Shown here one piece after another: positions 24,222 to 37,890 of a DNA stretch of 64,000 bases. The stretch is from Hirsutella rhossiliensis. Taxonomy: Eukaryota; Ascomycota; Sordariomycetes; Hypocreales; Ophiocordycipitaceae. Position 1 is the stretch's first letter. Every line of letters begins with the position of its first letter. The stretch spans positions 620,001-684,000 of the forward strand of contig NW_025408683.1 of the NCBI RefSeq assembly GCF_020360975.1, in the 5' to 3' direction. The notes below the pieces were generated by a model. That model was given only the letters and a program-made list of their open reading frames with translations, searched no databases and was not told where the DNA came from. The position numbers and the translations under genes were made by a program.

Positions 24222-24698
24222 TCTTATAAAGAGAGATATAAGAAGTATATATAAAATATATAAAGGTAAAAGTAAAAGTAAGGGGTCGGATAGGTAGGGT
24301 AGAGATATTTAATTCTTATAAGAGCAGTAATTACGGTAAGGGAGTAATTATTATATTGCCTTAATTATCCTTCTTTCCTTTATCTAACGCCCTTCTTTAT
24401 ACCTATCTAGTATCTTAATTAATAAAGAAGATCCTACTTAAAGAAGCTACTAATATCCATTTAACTACTAAGCTTTTTACTAGTTTTTCCCTTCCTTTCT
24501 AGCCGTTACTAGTATATCCGTCTTATCTCTTACTACCTTTATAGAAAGCTATTACTACTTCTACTTCCCCTTATACCCCTACCCTCTTCTCTATACTTCT
24601 TTTTAGCTCTTTCTTTAAACCCTATTTTTTAGCTTCCTAGGTCCCTCGTACTAAGAGATATCTCTAAGAACTACGAAATTAGGCTACGCTTCGCGATA
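24222..24698 (-). repeat. Copia-A copy 2, 3' LTR
   Basis: 477 bp, a direct repeat of 30087-30563. The left end is fixed by the TSD GTAAG. Confidence 0.9.
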
Positions 24699-24799
24699 TA
24701 CCCCCTTAGCTATAGCCTGCCCTTATAGAAAGGGTAAAGCTAAATACTTAGGCCGGTAAGTATATAGAGGAGGTCTTAGTCTATACTTATCCCTTACTT

Positions 24800-27700
24800 A
24801 AGAAATCCGGGTTTTAGCCCTAGGCTCTTTTAGACTTACTTTAGGAAAAGGGGCCTTTAAGGAGGATATTAAGTCCTATAAGAAAGGGGGGCTTCTCTAA
24901 GGATAAGTCCCTAAAAAGGGGGCCTTTAAGAAGAATAAGTCCTAATTAAGCTAGGGGCCCTCCTTTAAGATAAGTCCTAATTCCTCTCTTTAGCTATAGA
25001 CGTCTCCTTCCTCCTATATACTATTAGCTCCTCTTATAGACTCTTAAGGCGGGCTTTTAAGGATAGCTTTTCTTAAACGGCTTCTAGCCTAATTTACTAT
25101 AAAAAGATAGCTAGCTTCTACTTTAGTAAGGGCTTTATAAGACCGTTAGCTTTTATCGATACTATTAGAACCTAATAGACGGAAATTAGTCCCCTTTAGA
25201 CCTCTTAGCGTAGCTAATACTAATAGATATCGATATACTATAGCTAGGTTAATAGCTTACTATTTTCCTCTATAAGAATTCGTATAGTCTATATATTATT
25301 ATATTCTATAGCTAATAGGGACGGAATTTATAGTTATAACGATATTAGTAGCTAGCTAAGGAAAATCGCTTCTTTTAACGCTTTTAAAAGAGCTAGTAGC
25401 TCTGCCTCTATACTAGAAGTCGTAACGGTAGCTTACTTCGAAGCTCTCTAAGTAATAGTTCCTTTAAAAAGGGATATAATATACCCTTATAAGCTCTTTC
25501 TATCTAAGGAGTTATCTATAAAGGACGAATCGCTTAAATAAAGGAAGATTTTAGTAGCTTATTTCCTTCCCTACTCTCTTAAGCGTAAACTATTTAATCT
25601 CGTTAAATAGAGATAAAGGATAGCTTTATCTACTACTTCTTAGTGCCTAGGGCTAGGATTCTAGTTATACTTAGCTAGCCGGGAGACCGTAAAAGAGATA
25701 TCCGGTCTAGTAGAAATAGCTAAAAAAAGTAGGGAGCCTACCTTCTATTAATATTAGTGTTTTTCTTACTCCCTAGCTTAAAAGGACGGATTAGGTAAAA
25801 GCTCTTCGTCTAATATAGGTATAGTAAGAAGCTTCTTATTAAGGGAAGTAGGGAGGAATTTATAAGCGACCTTATTAATATAGGCGTCCTAGGTAAGCTA
25901 GATAGTCCGTTAAGACCTATTCCTAAGGATTTATATCCCTAGGAACTACTTTAGCTCCCCTAGCTTAGTTATCTTATACCTTTATTATAGGCCTTATATA
26001 GCCTCCCTAGTAGTAGCTTCTTCCTCTTTTAGGTAGGCCTAGATAATATCGTCGATATAAAAGAAGACCGTGATTTTACCCTTTTATATTATATATAGTT
26101 CCTAAGGGACTTTCGTAAAGCCTAGGGCTTCGAGGGAACCTATTAAATGCTATTACTAAAGAAGGGGTAATCTTCGTAGTCTATATAAAGCTTTCCTAAG
26201 CTATAGAACCTTTCTTAGTTATTAGAAACTAAGAGGAAGTTATATATAAATAACTTCTTCTTCCTTAAAAGGGTAGTTAATAAAGGCGTTAACTATATCT
26301 ATTTAATCGAGCTTAAGGTCGAATTCTGCTACTATAGCTATAAGGGTCCGAAAAGATATCCCTACTAAGGTAGTTACCCTAGTAAGTAGATCCCCCTTTT
26401 CCTATTAATTCCTATAGATAACTAGCTAGGCTTTATACTTTTAAAGGAAGCTATATTTATTAGTCTTATAGATAAAGACCTACTTATAGCTAAGGACCTA
26501 TTTTCCTCTTACCTTTTCCTTAAGGACCTCTTCGAAAGACCCTATCTCCTCGTATAAGGCTAGGTAGTCTTTCTAGGCCTAGAAAAACTGGTCTTTAAAG
26601 GGGTGTTTTTCTAGCTACTTTTAGTTTACTAGTAGGTCCGGGAGGTCTCTTTTATATACCTTCCTTACTAATAGAGGCTTAAAAAGCTAGCTTACTATAA
26701 ATACTCTATAAGAACCGTCTTCTATAAGCGTTAGATAGAAGTTAGAAAAACGATCGAAATAAGGGAGTAATTAGTCTTCTTTTATATTAGGCCCTATACC
26801 TTCCTTTGCTTCTCGAAGTAAGGATAAAAAGGTAGCTAGGTAATCCTTTAAGAGAGGTGCCTTTCCTACCCCCTTAGGGGTTAAGATAGGAAGACTAACT
26901 AAAAAAGCTACTTTTAGATCTTCTTCTTATTCTATAAGAGGAGGTATAAGGAGGTAGGCGTATTCTAGCTCTACCGCTTTCCTATAGTCTCCTTCTTTAT
27001 CTAGATTATCTAATCTAATAGCTTCCTCTTCTTTTTCTTCTTCGAAGTCGGCGTTATCCTTAACTACTTTAACGTCGGTTTCTTCTTCCGTTTCCTTATC
27101 TAAGACCTCTTCTTAAAACTATTAAGAAGGGGGGATTTAAATCTTTTAAATTAGCTAACGTTAAGAGAGTAAGAGGGGCTATTAATCCCTCTTTCCGTCG
27201 AAGAAGCTAGATTCGTCGAAAATTATATCCTTAGTTAAAATAACCTTCTATAAAAAAGGAATCTAGATCTAGAAGATATTTATAGAATTATAACTAACGA
27301 GGTAACTAATAAAGGCTCTAAGATTAAGCTTTCTTTTCTTCTTCCTTTTTAGCTATATATTAGTAGTTATAGCGTATACCTTATAGCTATAAGTATAAAG
27401 GTAGGCTAGCGAGGCCCTCTTCTTTATAAAGAGCTTAAGGGGGGATTTCTAGTCTATTCCTTAGTTTAGTTCCCTAGGGTCCTTAGGGTCCCTAGGGGTC
27501 TAGTTCTATAAGCAATAAGCGGTCTTAACGACTTCCCTTTAAAGGTCGTATAAAAGCTTTATAGTAAGTTTTATTATATAGGTCCTTTTTATTATAGCAC
27601 CTCTTAATCTTTCTACCCCTCTATTTTAAGCCTAGGTATTTAGTATTAACGGGAGGGGTAAAATACCCCTTTTTTAAAGCTAATTTAAGATATCCTTTAT

Positions 27701-30000
27701 AAATAGCTCTCTATTAAACCGTATCTTCTTTACCTTATAGCTAAAGTAGGATTTTATCTAGTTAACGAAGTCCTAAAAGGCAAACTAGTTATACTTACTT
27801 AGGTAGGTCTATAAGAAATAAGGGAAAACTATCCCTAAAAAAGCGTCTATAAAAAACATTACCCTAATAAAGCTTTCTTAGTTCTTAGAGATATTAGTTT
27901 AGTGGACTTAAATTTCCTTATATAGCTAGTCTAGCTATAAAGGGGTTCGTTTAGAAATTCGTCTCTTAGTCTTTCCTTAGCTATAATATTTATATTTAAC
28001 GGTCTTTAGGCCCCTTATTTATACGCCTTATTATTAACCTAGCTTATATAAAGCTAGGGGGCCTAGGTAACTAAGTCGTGCGTGCTAAAGAATGCCGTCT
28101 CCTTAGGCTACTAGAAGAGGGTCCTTTATAGTAGACCTATTCCTCCTAGTAAGGAAAGCTAACTTCTTAAGAGGTTCCTTCCTAAGGATAGGTTAGAATT
28201 CGAGAATAAATTAACCGAATTTCTCCTCGATAAGCCTAATAGTCTAATTCTTCTAGACTAGCCTTATAGGCTTAGACCTTATATCCTAGAAGATCCCTTC
28301 CTTTTAAAGAAGGCGGAAGGAAATTAAGCTCGTTAAAAATCGAGGGTAAAAAGCTACCCTTTTTCGTCGAAGAATTTATATAGATCTATTAGGTAATTTT
28401 ATCGTGAAATTTACCCTTCTATATCCCTCTATCTATATAGTTAATTCCCCGGCAATAAGGTATTCCCTCTATACCTTCTTAAAGGACTAGAATTATAAGA
28501 GTATATTATAGATATTAAGGGAAGTACTAGAGTTAAGGATAGCTGATTTTCGTAGGGGATAGTCGGAGGGTCCTAATAGTTAGTCTTACTAATCTATAGG
28601 GAAGATAAATACCGGATTTACTATACTAACGATTTTTCCTTAAATTTACGGCTTAAATAAGGGCAGCGGCGTTAGTTACTATTTCTTAGTAACCTAAATC
28701 TCGTCTATCTTCTTCTATAATAAGGGGTCCTCCTTAAGAGACTATTATATCGTTTCTTATAGGCTCTTTAAAGGGTTAAATCCTTTAAGTCGGTTTTCCT
28801 TAAAGACCTACTAGTATTATAATAATCGATAACCTAGGGATTTATATACTAGGCAGCCGTTTTATTATTTAGTCTTCTATTTCTTCGAGGAATCCTCGTC
28901 CCGATCTAGAAGGTCTACTTAAAAACCTCCCCTTTTTACCCCTTATTACTAATTTTAATAAAGAGGTTCGATTTTAACTAGTTCCTTAATTTTTCGACTA
29001 ACGGACTAAAAGGTCTATTAGGGGACTAGTCGGGCTGGTCTAACTAATAGGACCGGGGCCGGGCCCGGAGTAAGAGGCGGAGCCGGGGCCGGGCCTAGGG
29101 CAGCCGTTAAAGATAGTATTAATGCTCTTAAGGGAGGAGGAGCTAGAAGGGCAATAGCTATAGCAGCAATAGTAGGAACCGTAGTAATAGGGGCTATAGC
29201 AGCTATAGGGGTAGTAGGTCGAGCCGTCTAGGTCGAGTACTAGCTATAAAGGAATAAGACTACTTACTATTATACTTTAGTAGCCTCTTTATTTAGTTCC
29301 CGGCTAGCTTCTCGAAAGATAGTTAAGTAACTATTACTAATAGGCTTTATTAGTAGAGATATATCCTATAGCTACTAGCTAGAAAGAGCTTCTATAAGGA
29401 AGTATTAGTTAGCTTCCTTAAGGATCTCTTTTTACTTAGCTAGCTATAAAGAAGCTAGTAGGTTCCTAGTAGAAAAGGCTCTTAGGTAGGCTATATAGGT
29501 CTTCCTAATACGGTTAGTTATATAGCCCCTTAAGGGAGCTATCGAGGTCTCGAGCTTTAAAAGCTACTACCTAGGAGTCTCTTCCTCTTATAGAGAGATT
29601 AGCTTTATAGTACTAACGGATTCTATTATTACTATATAAGCAATAGTTAGTAGCTTTATCTTATAAAGGTATTCTTTTTAGTAACTCTCGTAGTTACCTA
29701 AGGTAGTAGAAAAAGCTCTTTATTATATAGAGGTTAGCTTAGAGAAGAGGGAAGCTCCCTTTATAAATTCCGTTGCCCTAAGATAAAGAGGGGGCTCGAG
29801 AGGATCCTACTTATTAAAGAAGACTAAATTATAGATAGTTCTATCTATACGAGCCCGTAGCTCCTTTACCTACTTATCTTAAACTTAGGGCTTTATAAGA
29901 ATCGTCCTATAGACTATAGGGGCGGTAGAGTTAGATTTCGTTATTATTACGGGGAAGGGTAGAAAAGTTAAGTAAAAATCGGCTTTTTTAGTAAGAGGGG
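24800..30000 (-). pseudogene. Copia-A copy 2 gag-pol remnant
   Basis: The same domain order as copy 1 on the minus strand: integrase at about 27500-27850, RT active site near 26050, RNase H beyond. Frames are broken by RIP stops throughout. The gag side at 29040-29240 again has a GC-rich low-complexity patch (GGGGCCGGGCCCGG). Confidence 0.82.
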
Positions 30001-30086
30001 TAAAAGGAAGCTATAAGGGATATAAGAAAGGTGCCTTTTATAGTAGCCGGAAGGTATAGGAATTCTATTCCTCCTAGGCTTATAAC

Positions 30087-30563
30087 TCTTATAAAGAGAA
30101 ATATAAGAAGTATATATAAAATATATAAAGGTAAAAGTAAAAGTAAGGGGTCGGATAGGTAAGGTAGAGATATTTAATTCTTATAAGAGTAGTAATTATA
30201 GTAGGGGAGTAATTATTATATTACCTTAATTATCCTTCTTTCTTCTATCTAACGCCCCTCTTTATACCTATTTAGTATTTTAATTAATAAAGAAGATCTT
30301 ACTTAAAGAAGTAATTAATATCCTTTTAACTACTAAGCTTTTTACTAGTTTTTCCCCTCCTTTCTAGCCGTTGCCGGTATATCCGTTTTATCTCTCGCTA
30401 CCTTTATAGGAAGCTATCGCTACTTTTACTTCCCCTTATACCCTTACCCTCTTCTCTATACTTCTTTTTAGCTCCTTTTTTAAAACCTATTTTTTAGCTT
30501 CTTAGCTCCCTTATACTAAGAGATATCTCTAAGAACTACGAAATTAAGCTACGCTTTATAATA
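30087..30563 (-). repeat. Copia-A copy 2, 5' LTR
   Basis: 477 bp, ending CTTTATAATA immediately before the TSD GTAAG (30564-30568). Confidence 0.9.
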
Positions 30564-30568
30564 GTAAG

Positions 30569-33500
30569 TACTTCTTAGAAAGTATAAAACGATATACTTA
30601 CTTTTTAATAGCTTATAAGACCTAAAATAGTTTAATATACTTAGGTAAGAGCTTTCTTTTTTTATCCTTAAGGCGTAAATTCTTTATCGATAATACTATA
30701 AGGTCTCTTACTTTTAATATAAGCTATTAGTACCTTAAATCGTAGTATTTCGCTTACGATTTAATAGCCTTTCTTTAGTATTCCTTAAGCTTCTTTTATT
30801 ACTCTTATAGCCTAGTAACTCTTACTCTTACTTTAGGTACCCCCCTTTAAATAATATCGTCCTTAATATTAATATAGAAGTTTAGTTAGTAACTTATTAA
30901 CGCTTCGTTAAGTAATAACCTAGTTATTACGTTCTTTATATTATTATATATAAATTAAGTAATATATAAGAGTAACGCTTAGTTAGTTTATTCTAAATTA
31001 GTAAAGTATCTTAAGTAGTACTATATAGCTTAGTTTATTCGTTCTATTTATCTATTAGTTTATAAGTAAAATACTATTAATAGCCTACGTTTTACTTATA
31101 AGATAAAATAAAGATCTAACTAAAACTTACTTATAAATAAGGACCCTCTATCTAAGATAATGCTTTTTAGAGGTCTATATACTAATTTAACTTAGTAATA
31201 GAATAATTTTACTAGCTCTAAAGCTATTATTATCTTAGAGATAAGAAAGAAAAAGCAATACTTAGTATATTAGTCTATAATTACTAAGATCGTATTAACG
31301 TCTTATCTATTATACTATACTTTAGGTAGACCTATAGTAAAGTCTATTAATAATTCTTCCTATAGTTATATAGGATATAGTAACGATTATATAGTACTAT
31401 AAGGGCAATGCCTTTTAAATACTATACCTTAATATACTTAGTATAACTAAACGTATTTATTTATATCTTTTATTATTTTATCTTAGTAAAAGTTCCTTAC
31501 TAATAGTTCGCTAGTACGTTAAGAGCTAAAGTATCTTATTAATAGATCGTTATAAAAGAGCTATATTAGCTCTTACTATAAGGCTACCTTTAAAGGCACT
31601 ATAATACGACCCTTTTATAATAGTAGTTTATCTAGGTATACTAACTAAAAACCCTTCCTTTTTAAGAAGTCTTTAGTCTTTTTTAGCCTACTAATCGCTA
31701 TATTAACTAACTAAGTACGTTTTAGTAACTCTAGTAACGGTTCTAGAACTTCTACTATATAAACCTTTATATAGTAGGCCGCTTCTATAGCGGTCTTCCT
31801 TAAGAGTAACTATTTATAACTAGCTCTCTCTTTAGCTTAATTAGCTAATCGTTTAAGTCTTACGCCTAAATTATTATAGTTTCGCTATAGATAAGCATAT
31901 ATATTTTCCTTATATAAAGGCACTTTACTACGCTTATATTAACTTAAGGTTAAGTATCTCTTTACCTATAAAAACGCCTTATTATTTCTTTATATAAATA
32001 TAGTATTAATAGTAGCTAGTTTCGCTTATAGCTTTAGTAATAGTTCTATAGATAAGGGCTTCTTACCCTTATATCTAGGTATTCTTAATAGCGCGTTTAC
32101 TAAGTTAGATTTACTTATATAATACTTAATTATAAAGTTAAATAGTACTAAATATATATACTATCTTACTTACTTCCTATTTAAGGAGGTCTAGCGTATA
32201 AACGTTTAAAGGTTATAGTAGTCCGATAATACCTTTACTTTATATACTACCCCTTTAATATAATATCGCTAGTATTTAAATAACTTAATAATAGTAAAGA
32301 GTTCTTAGTCTAGAATACTATAATTAAGTTTAGCTCTAGTAAACTTCCTTAACTAAAATACGATTAGATAGTAACGCCCTTTATTATTAGGTTAAAAGAT
32401 AATCCTTACTATCGCGAATTATAATATATCTATTTCGATATAAATACGTTTTTCTAGATTATAATATTAAAGGAGTAGGGCTCCTTAAAAAGCATCCTTA
32501 AGAGCCTAAAACGCTACCCTTTTAGTAAGGTTTAGCTCTATACTCCCTAGCTTCTTCCTATTCTTACTCCCTTTTAGTAATATAGTTAGGGGCGCTATAA
32601 CTCTTAAGTACTTATAAATAAATCGTTAGTAAAAATTATAGAACTTAAGGAGAACCTAAATATTATAGTAGGTTATAGGTTTAAGCTATTAAGCTATTAC
32701 CTCTACCTATTAAGGGTCTATCGATACCTTATTAATAGATAATATAAACTTAAGGAACTTAACTAACTATTAATAAAAGATATACTTTAATAGTTTTATA
32801 TAAAGCTCTATAGCCCTTAGCCTTTCTATTACTTATCCTAAGTATTTAGTATATTCTTCTCTTATCTTAGAGTATATAAGGATATTATTAAGGTAGACTA
32901 TATAGATTATATCTATAAGCCCTTTAAGCGCTTAATAAATATAGCTCTAAAACGTAGCTAGTACGTTAGTAAGTTTAAAGGGTATTACTAAGTATTCGAA
33001 ATATCTATAACGCGTTTAGAAAGCAGTCTTTTATTTATCTCCTTTTTAAATTTAAATACGTTAATATATATTCTATATATTAATCTTAGAAAAATACTTA
33101 GCTCCTTAATAGTAGTTAATAATCTTTAAAATAAAAGGTAAAGGGTACCGATTCTTTTATATAACTTAGTTAAGTCCTCGGTAGTTTATATATAACTATA
33201 AGGTATTATCCTTTTTTAAAACGAAAAGGATAGGCGCCTTAGCTAGGCTCTTTAACTTCTAGATTATTTTCCTTTTTATCGCGTTTTAGATCTAGTCGTA
33301 TAATACTTAGAGCTCCCTTTACGATAGAGGGTAAATCGGTCTATAAGGAGGTTCTATATTAAGGATTAAATTAAATAAGTAATCTATTCTCTTTCTAGCT
33401 AATAATAAATCGGATTTATTAGCTAAGAAAGTATTTTTAAACTAATAAAGAGTTAGTAGGATTTCGGCCTATTCTTCCTATAAAATCCCTTTATCCTTAT

Positions 33501-35339
33501 CTTTATTTAGTAGCGGGATTAGCTTAGGATTAAGCGCTATTATATATACCCTTACCTTATTCTTATATTCTTAAAGGAATCTATAGGGATTCTATAAGGT
33601 TTCGCTACTTAGTTAATACTTAAACTACTACTATCGTTTTTATAGGATAATATAGATACGTTTATCCTTTAAAGTAATAACTAATAAAAAGATTAATACT
33701 TAATCGTTTAGCGTTAACTTATCGGTATTAATATAGAAATAAGTAATTATCTTTTTAGTGCCTCTTATATTTATTATTTAAAGTAGTACTAACTATACTT
33801 TATACTCCTTTACCTTACTATTACTAAGCCCTAATAACTTAGGGTATAATAGCGCTACTTATAGTAATCCTTACTATTAAGTAAAGTATATATCTATAAG
33901 GTTAATAATACTATAAGTATTTAAGTATATAAGGACTTTAGTAGGGTTTCGCCTTAATATCGTTATAGGAGTTTTAAGTAACTATCCTATAAGTATTAAG
34001 TTTATTAAAGGAGAGGCGTTTACCTTAATATCTTACCTTTTCCTTATTTTATAGTATTAAGTCTAAGAGTCTTTACTAGGGTTTCTACCTTTAAAGAATT
34101 AATATATTCTATAGATAGGTATCCTAGCTTATTATATTAGAAATATATAATTCCCGATAAAGTAAAAGATCCTCTTTCTTCATAATATCCCTTAGTTCGG
34201 CCCTTAGTAGGTATATTACTAGCTTACTAGTTATTAGTCGAATCGGTAGTATTTCCTTAACGATTTAGCTTAGCTTATTAGCCTCTTTAATTCCTTCCTT
34301 TATATATACCGCCTTAAGGTATAGTACTACTTTTATTCCCGGTTCCTTTAAGGGTAAAAGTAGTATTAATACGTCGCTTCTTATTAATAGTAGTATCTTA
34401 ATATTATTAAGCGATTTATATAAGCTCTTCCTATTAATAGGTATAAGTAGGTATTAAATAGAGGTTAATTTAGTCTCGAAGTTATAGCTCTAGCTTAGCG
34501 AAAAATATAAGAGCACGCGCCTTTTCTAATAAGCGTTCGAAATACCTTTTTAAGGAGTTAAGGTATAAGCTAAACTCTAAGAGGGACTAGCCTTCTCGTT
34601 AGTAAGCCTCCTTTAATTACGTTGCTAATAGTATCTCCCTATTTATAGTATCCTTAATTAAGATAAGTATCTATTCCTTAAAGTATACTTAATCTATACT
34701 ATATTTAGTTCGGTTAATCGGCGTTTATTCTTTAAGGTATTAGCGCTATCTCGCTTTATAGTCGCTATATATATAATCTATTATATAGAGGATCTTTATT
34801 TCGTCGCGATAAAAGCGTCTAGGCGCTGCCTTAAAGGCATCTTCTAGATCGTAAGTCTAGTCTAGACGTTTCTATATATTAATAGGTTAAGATAATTAAG
34901 CGATATTTTTAATCTTAACCTCGCTACCGCGACTACCGTTTAATTTAAGGGAGTAGGACCGTCGATACTTTCCTAAACGGATAGTAATAGCGCTAGTACG
35001 TTTAGTAATTTCCTCCTTTAATTATATAACGCGGTCTTATAAGCGTTTCGTCTCCTCTAGCTACTTAATACGCGCTTATAGGGCCGTAAGCTTTTCTTTA
35101 TAAGTTAATAGTCTTACGCTTATAAGTAGCGATATCTTCGATATAGTTAGAATATTATCTATAATAGGGGTTTATTCTAAGGATATATCTTCCGGTTTAT
35201 TATCTCCTAAGTAGATACCTAATATACGTAATAAAGAGGCCTCGACTAGTTAACTACTATATCGCGCTATAAGAGCGTTACGTAGTCTTCTCTAAGTAGC
35301 TATCTTTACTAGGTAACTAAAAAGGGAAGCTTTAGAAAT
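30569..35339 (-). pseudogene. Gypsy-B gag-pol remnant
   Basis: Minus-strand frame with typical Ty3/gypsy order. Gag-like sequence lies at about 34000-35330. The RT fingers and palm run at 32880-33350, and the Y-L-D-D box at 32881-32903 is read Y-L-N-N, so both active-site Asp are lost. RNase H is expected at about 31900-32500. Integrase is readable at 31130-31400, with blocks like D-F-I-x-G-L-P and S-D-R-G-S (Asp kept as L-D-R-G-S). Stops fall at former Gln and Trp codons. The integrase end is cut off at 30569 by the Copia-A insertion. Confidence 0.85.
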
Positions 35340-35596
35340 TATAAGGGAATACGTATTACGGTACGATTAGTTAGGTAGTAGAGATAGCTAGAGGTACTAC
35401 GCTATATATATTATACTCTCCTTATCGTAAGACTAAAGCTTACTAAAAGAGGGATTTTTCCTTTTTAGTTAAAGTAGTAAGAGGTCTATAATATATAAGC
35501 GGGGTAGGCACGATTCCCTACTAATACCCTATTAATATATTAGTACTATATACCTAAGTACTTTATTAGCCTATACCTCCTAGTAGCGCTTTTATA
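35340..35596 (-). repeat. Gypsy-B 5' LTR
   Basis: 257 bp. It keeps more CG than the 21441-21697 copy, for example ACGTATTACGGT against ATATATTATAGT near the start, so the 3' LTR has taken more hits. Confidence 0.85.
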
Positions 35597-35601
35597 TATA
35601 T

Positions 35602-36450
35602 ATATATAGTAGGTAATTATAGCCTTTAGATTAAATATAGCCTTAACCTAGCCTTAGTCCCTTTAATAAGCTCTCGCTAAGGTATTAAATATAACCGCGA
35701 TATCTTTACTTTAAAGGCGCCTCGCCGTTATAGCGTAAGTAGTATTTAAGGCTATATTTACTACCTTTACTATATCTTTTAGTTCGCGGCTTAGGATTTT
35801 AAGCGGTGCCTTAATAAGGACTATAATAATCTTATATTTATAGCGCGGTAGGACCTACTTTACCGCGGCTTTATATTAAGTTAGTCTCTTAGTCTTAGCC
35901 GCGATCGCGGCCTAGGTTCGCTTTAGGCCCCTTAAGCTTAAAGCGATAGCTAAGCGGAGTTCTTCTTTAACTACCTCTTTAATTACTTCCTTAATTATTA
36001 TCTTAAAGCTCTTATCTATATAAAGTACTATTACTAATATACTACTACCGCGACTCTTTACCTTAAAGAGCCGTTTAACTATTGCCTATACCTTGCCGAA
36101 CTATATACTAAGAATAAAGCCCGCGAGTTTATTATATACTACTTTTTCTATAAGGTTACTTAGCGCCTAAGAAGGTATCGTATCGCTACCTTAGGTTTAT
36201 TAACTCGCTCTATTAAGGTATATAAATTTAAGCGGCGTCTCTTTATACTATACGCTTTAGTTAAGCCTAGTATATTAAGGGCCGCTACCGCGTCTATATA
36301 CCCCTTAGCCTCGGTATAGTATTATTACTAAGGGTAATTAATACTATTAAATTAATTCTTAGTATTAGTTAGTATTTTAGTCGCGATATATACCCGCTAT
36401 AAGTATATATTAGTTTTATAAGAAGTTTTTTTTTATCCTTATTATTATTA
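35602..36450 (-). pseudogene. LINE ORF1 N-terminal part, separated by Gypsy-B
   Basis: The minus-strand frame at 35602-35800 has the pattern of fungal LINE ORF1, with A-x-R-x-L-x-S-x-D-I-A-V-x-F and W-V-K-A-x-F like blocks. It continues in frame at 21440 after removal of Gypsy-B and one TSD. The start is not determined; a Lys/Asn-rich stretch near 36430-36470 may be close to it. Confidence 0.7.
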
Positions 36451-37890
36451 TCCTTATTAGCCTTATCCTTAATAGCGGCGGCGGCGCGCTTTAAGGCGCT
36501 AAGTTAGCCTTTTAAGCCCGCGAGCTAGTTAGTAGTAGCGGCGGCTTTAAGGGTAGAGGGGCAGCGGCTAGCTTTAGCGGTAATAGCTAGGGTAGTAGTA
36601 GTAGCGGTAGTAGCTATAGCTAAAGGGACCGCCGATAAGGTAATAAAAGCGGTATCCTTAGTACTAAGGGAGTTAGTAGTAAAAGTAAGAGAGTAAAAGG
36701 GAAAGAACTTACTTAAAGATAAGCCCTTAGCGCTTTAAGGTATAAAGGTTATAGTAAGCGGCTATAGCAGCTATAAAGAGCTTCTTAGTAGCCCCTTATA
36801 CCTACTTATATATACTAGCCTTTTAAGCTAACTCTATAATAAGTAAGATAGGAGGCGCTGCCTTATAAGTATAGCTAGTATATATATACTAGTAATAGCT
36901 ACTACTATAGTAGCGCTTAACTTAGTTAGCGTAAGGGAGCTCTTACGATATATACTATATATAAGGGGCCGCGTAAGCGGCTCTAGCTTATACTTAGCGC
37001 TTATACTTTAAGAGGTTAGCGGGAAATATTTATTATACTTATTTAACTATAGACTTATAAGGGTAGCGGAGATAGAGGTAGGGGCTAAGTAGCTAGGTAT
37101 TATAAGTAGCGGTAAAGATAACGTTATTACCTTAAAAGGCAATATAAGGGTAGCTAGTATAGTAAAAGTAATAGCAGCGGCGGTAAGTATAATAGTAAGA
37201 GCATAGGTAAGAGTAGTAGTAGTAGCGGAGTTATAATTAGCTATAGCTAATATAGCGTTAATAAATAACTCTATATACTTTAAAAAGAAAGAGGTAAGTA
37301 AGGGGGAGGTAGATATATTTATTACGGAAGCTAGTATAATAAAATATAGCTTCTTACTTAATAAGGTAAGGAACTTACTAGTTAAAGTTATTATTATTAT
37401 TAAGGCTATTATTACTCTTATAGCTATTATTATAAGTACTTATTAATAAGGTAGCTTATATAACTAAGAATAAACTAACGTCTTAGATAAAGTAAAACTT
37501 ACTTATTATTATTATTACTATAGTTAAAAAAGAAAGAAAAAGGAGGGAAAGAATAAAAAAAAGATACTACCTTATATACCCCTTAGTAGAGGAAGCTACT
37601 TAAGGCTAAGGGGATAGGTAACTTAAGGCTTATATATATCTAGGCCGGCCGCCGGCCGCTTAAGAGTATATATAATAAAGTACCCCTTTATTTAAGCGGC
37701 TAGCTAGCTAATAAGTATAGAGTTAAGTACTAGCTACCTAGGTTAATAAGTATAGGGATAATAAAGCTAGTAAGGCTAGTACGATTAATAAAAGAGAGTA
37801 AGGTAAAGCTAATAGTATAAGGGGCCTAAGGCTTAATTATATAAAAGCTATTAATAAGGAGGCGCTATACTATACTAAAAGGAGGGTATT
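36451..37890. other. unassigned region with GC-rich and low-complexity patches
   Basis: Probably in part the 5' end of the LINE. It contains GGC/AGC-rich low-complexity tracts (36473-36640 and 37190-37230) and a short GC palindrome GGCCGGCCGCCGGCC at 37643-37657. These survive because they lack CA and TG. No coding family was recognised. Confidence 0.35.

Larger units (their letters stand above)
24222..30563 (-). mobile_element. Copia-A copy 2, full-length, nested in Gypsy-B
   Basis: 6,342 bp, flanked by a perfect TSD GTAAG at 24217-24221 and 30564-30568. LTRs at 24222-24698 and 30087-30563. Internal sequence is colinear with copy 1. The RT box at about 26043-26059 reads F-Y-I-D-D-I. Compared with copy 1, many positions show CG in one and TA in the other, for example at 3732 versus 25135, so the copies have independent RIP histories. 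Confidence 0.93.
21441..35596 (-). mobile_element. Gypsy-B, Ty3/gypsy LTR retrotransposon split by Copia-A copy 2
   Basis: Direct 257-bp LTRs at 21441-21697 and 35340-35596 start TATAAGGGAA and end CTCTTATA or CTTTTATA. They are flanked by TATAT at 21436-21440 and 35597-35601. The TSD is low in complexity, but the insertion point is confirmed because the LINE ORF1 frame resumes across it. Coding is on the minus strand, so the 35340-35596 LTR is 5'. Removing Copia-A copy 2 (24222-30563 plus one TSD) leaves about 7.8 kb: gag, protease, RT, RNase H and integrase at 30569-35339, then a 2.5-kb region before the 3' LTR that carries an antisense reading frame. Confidence 0.88.
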
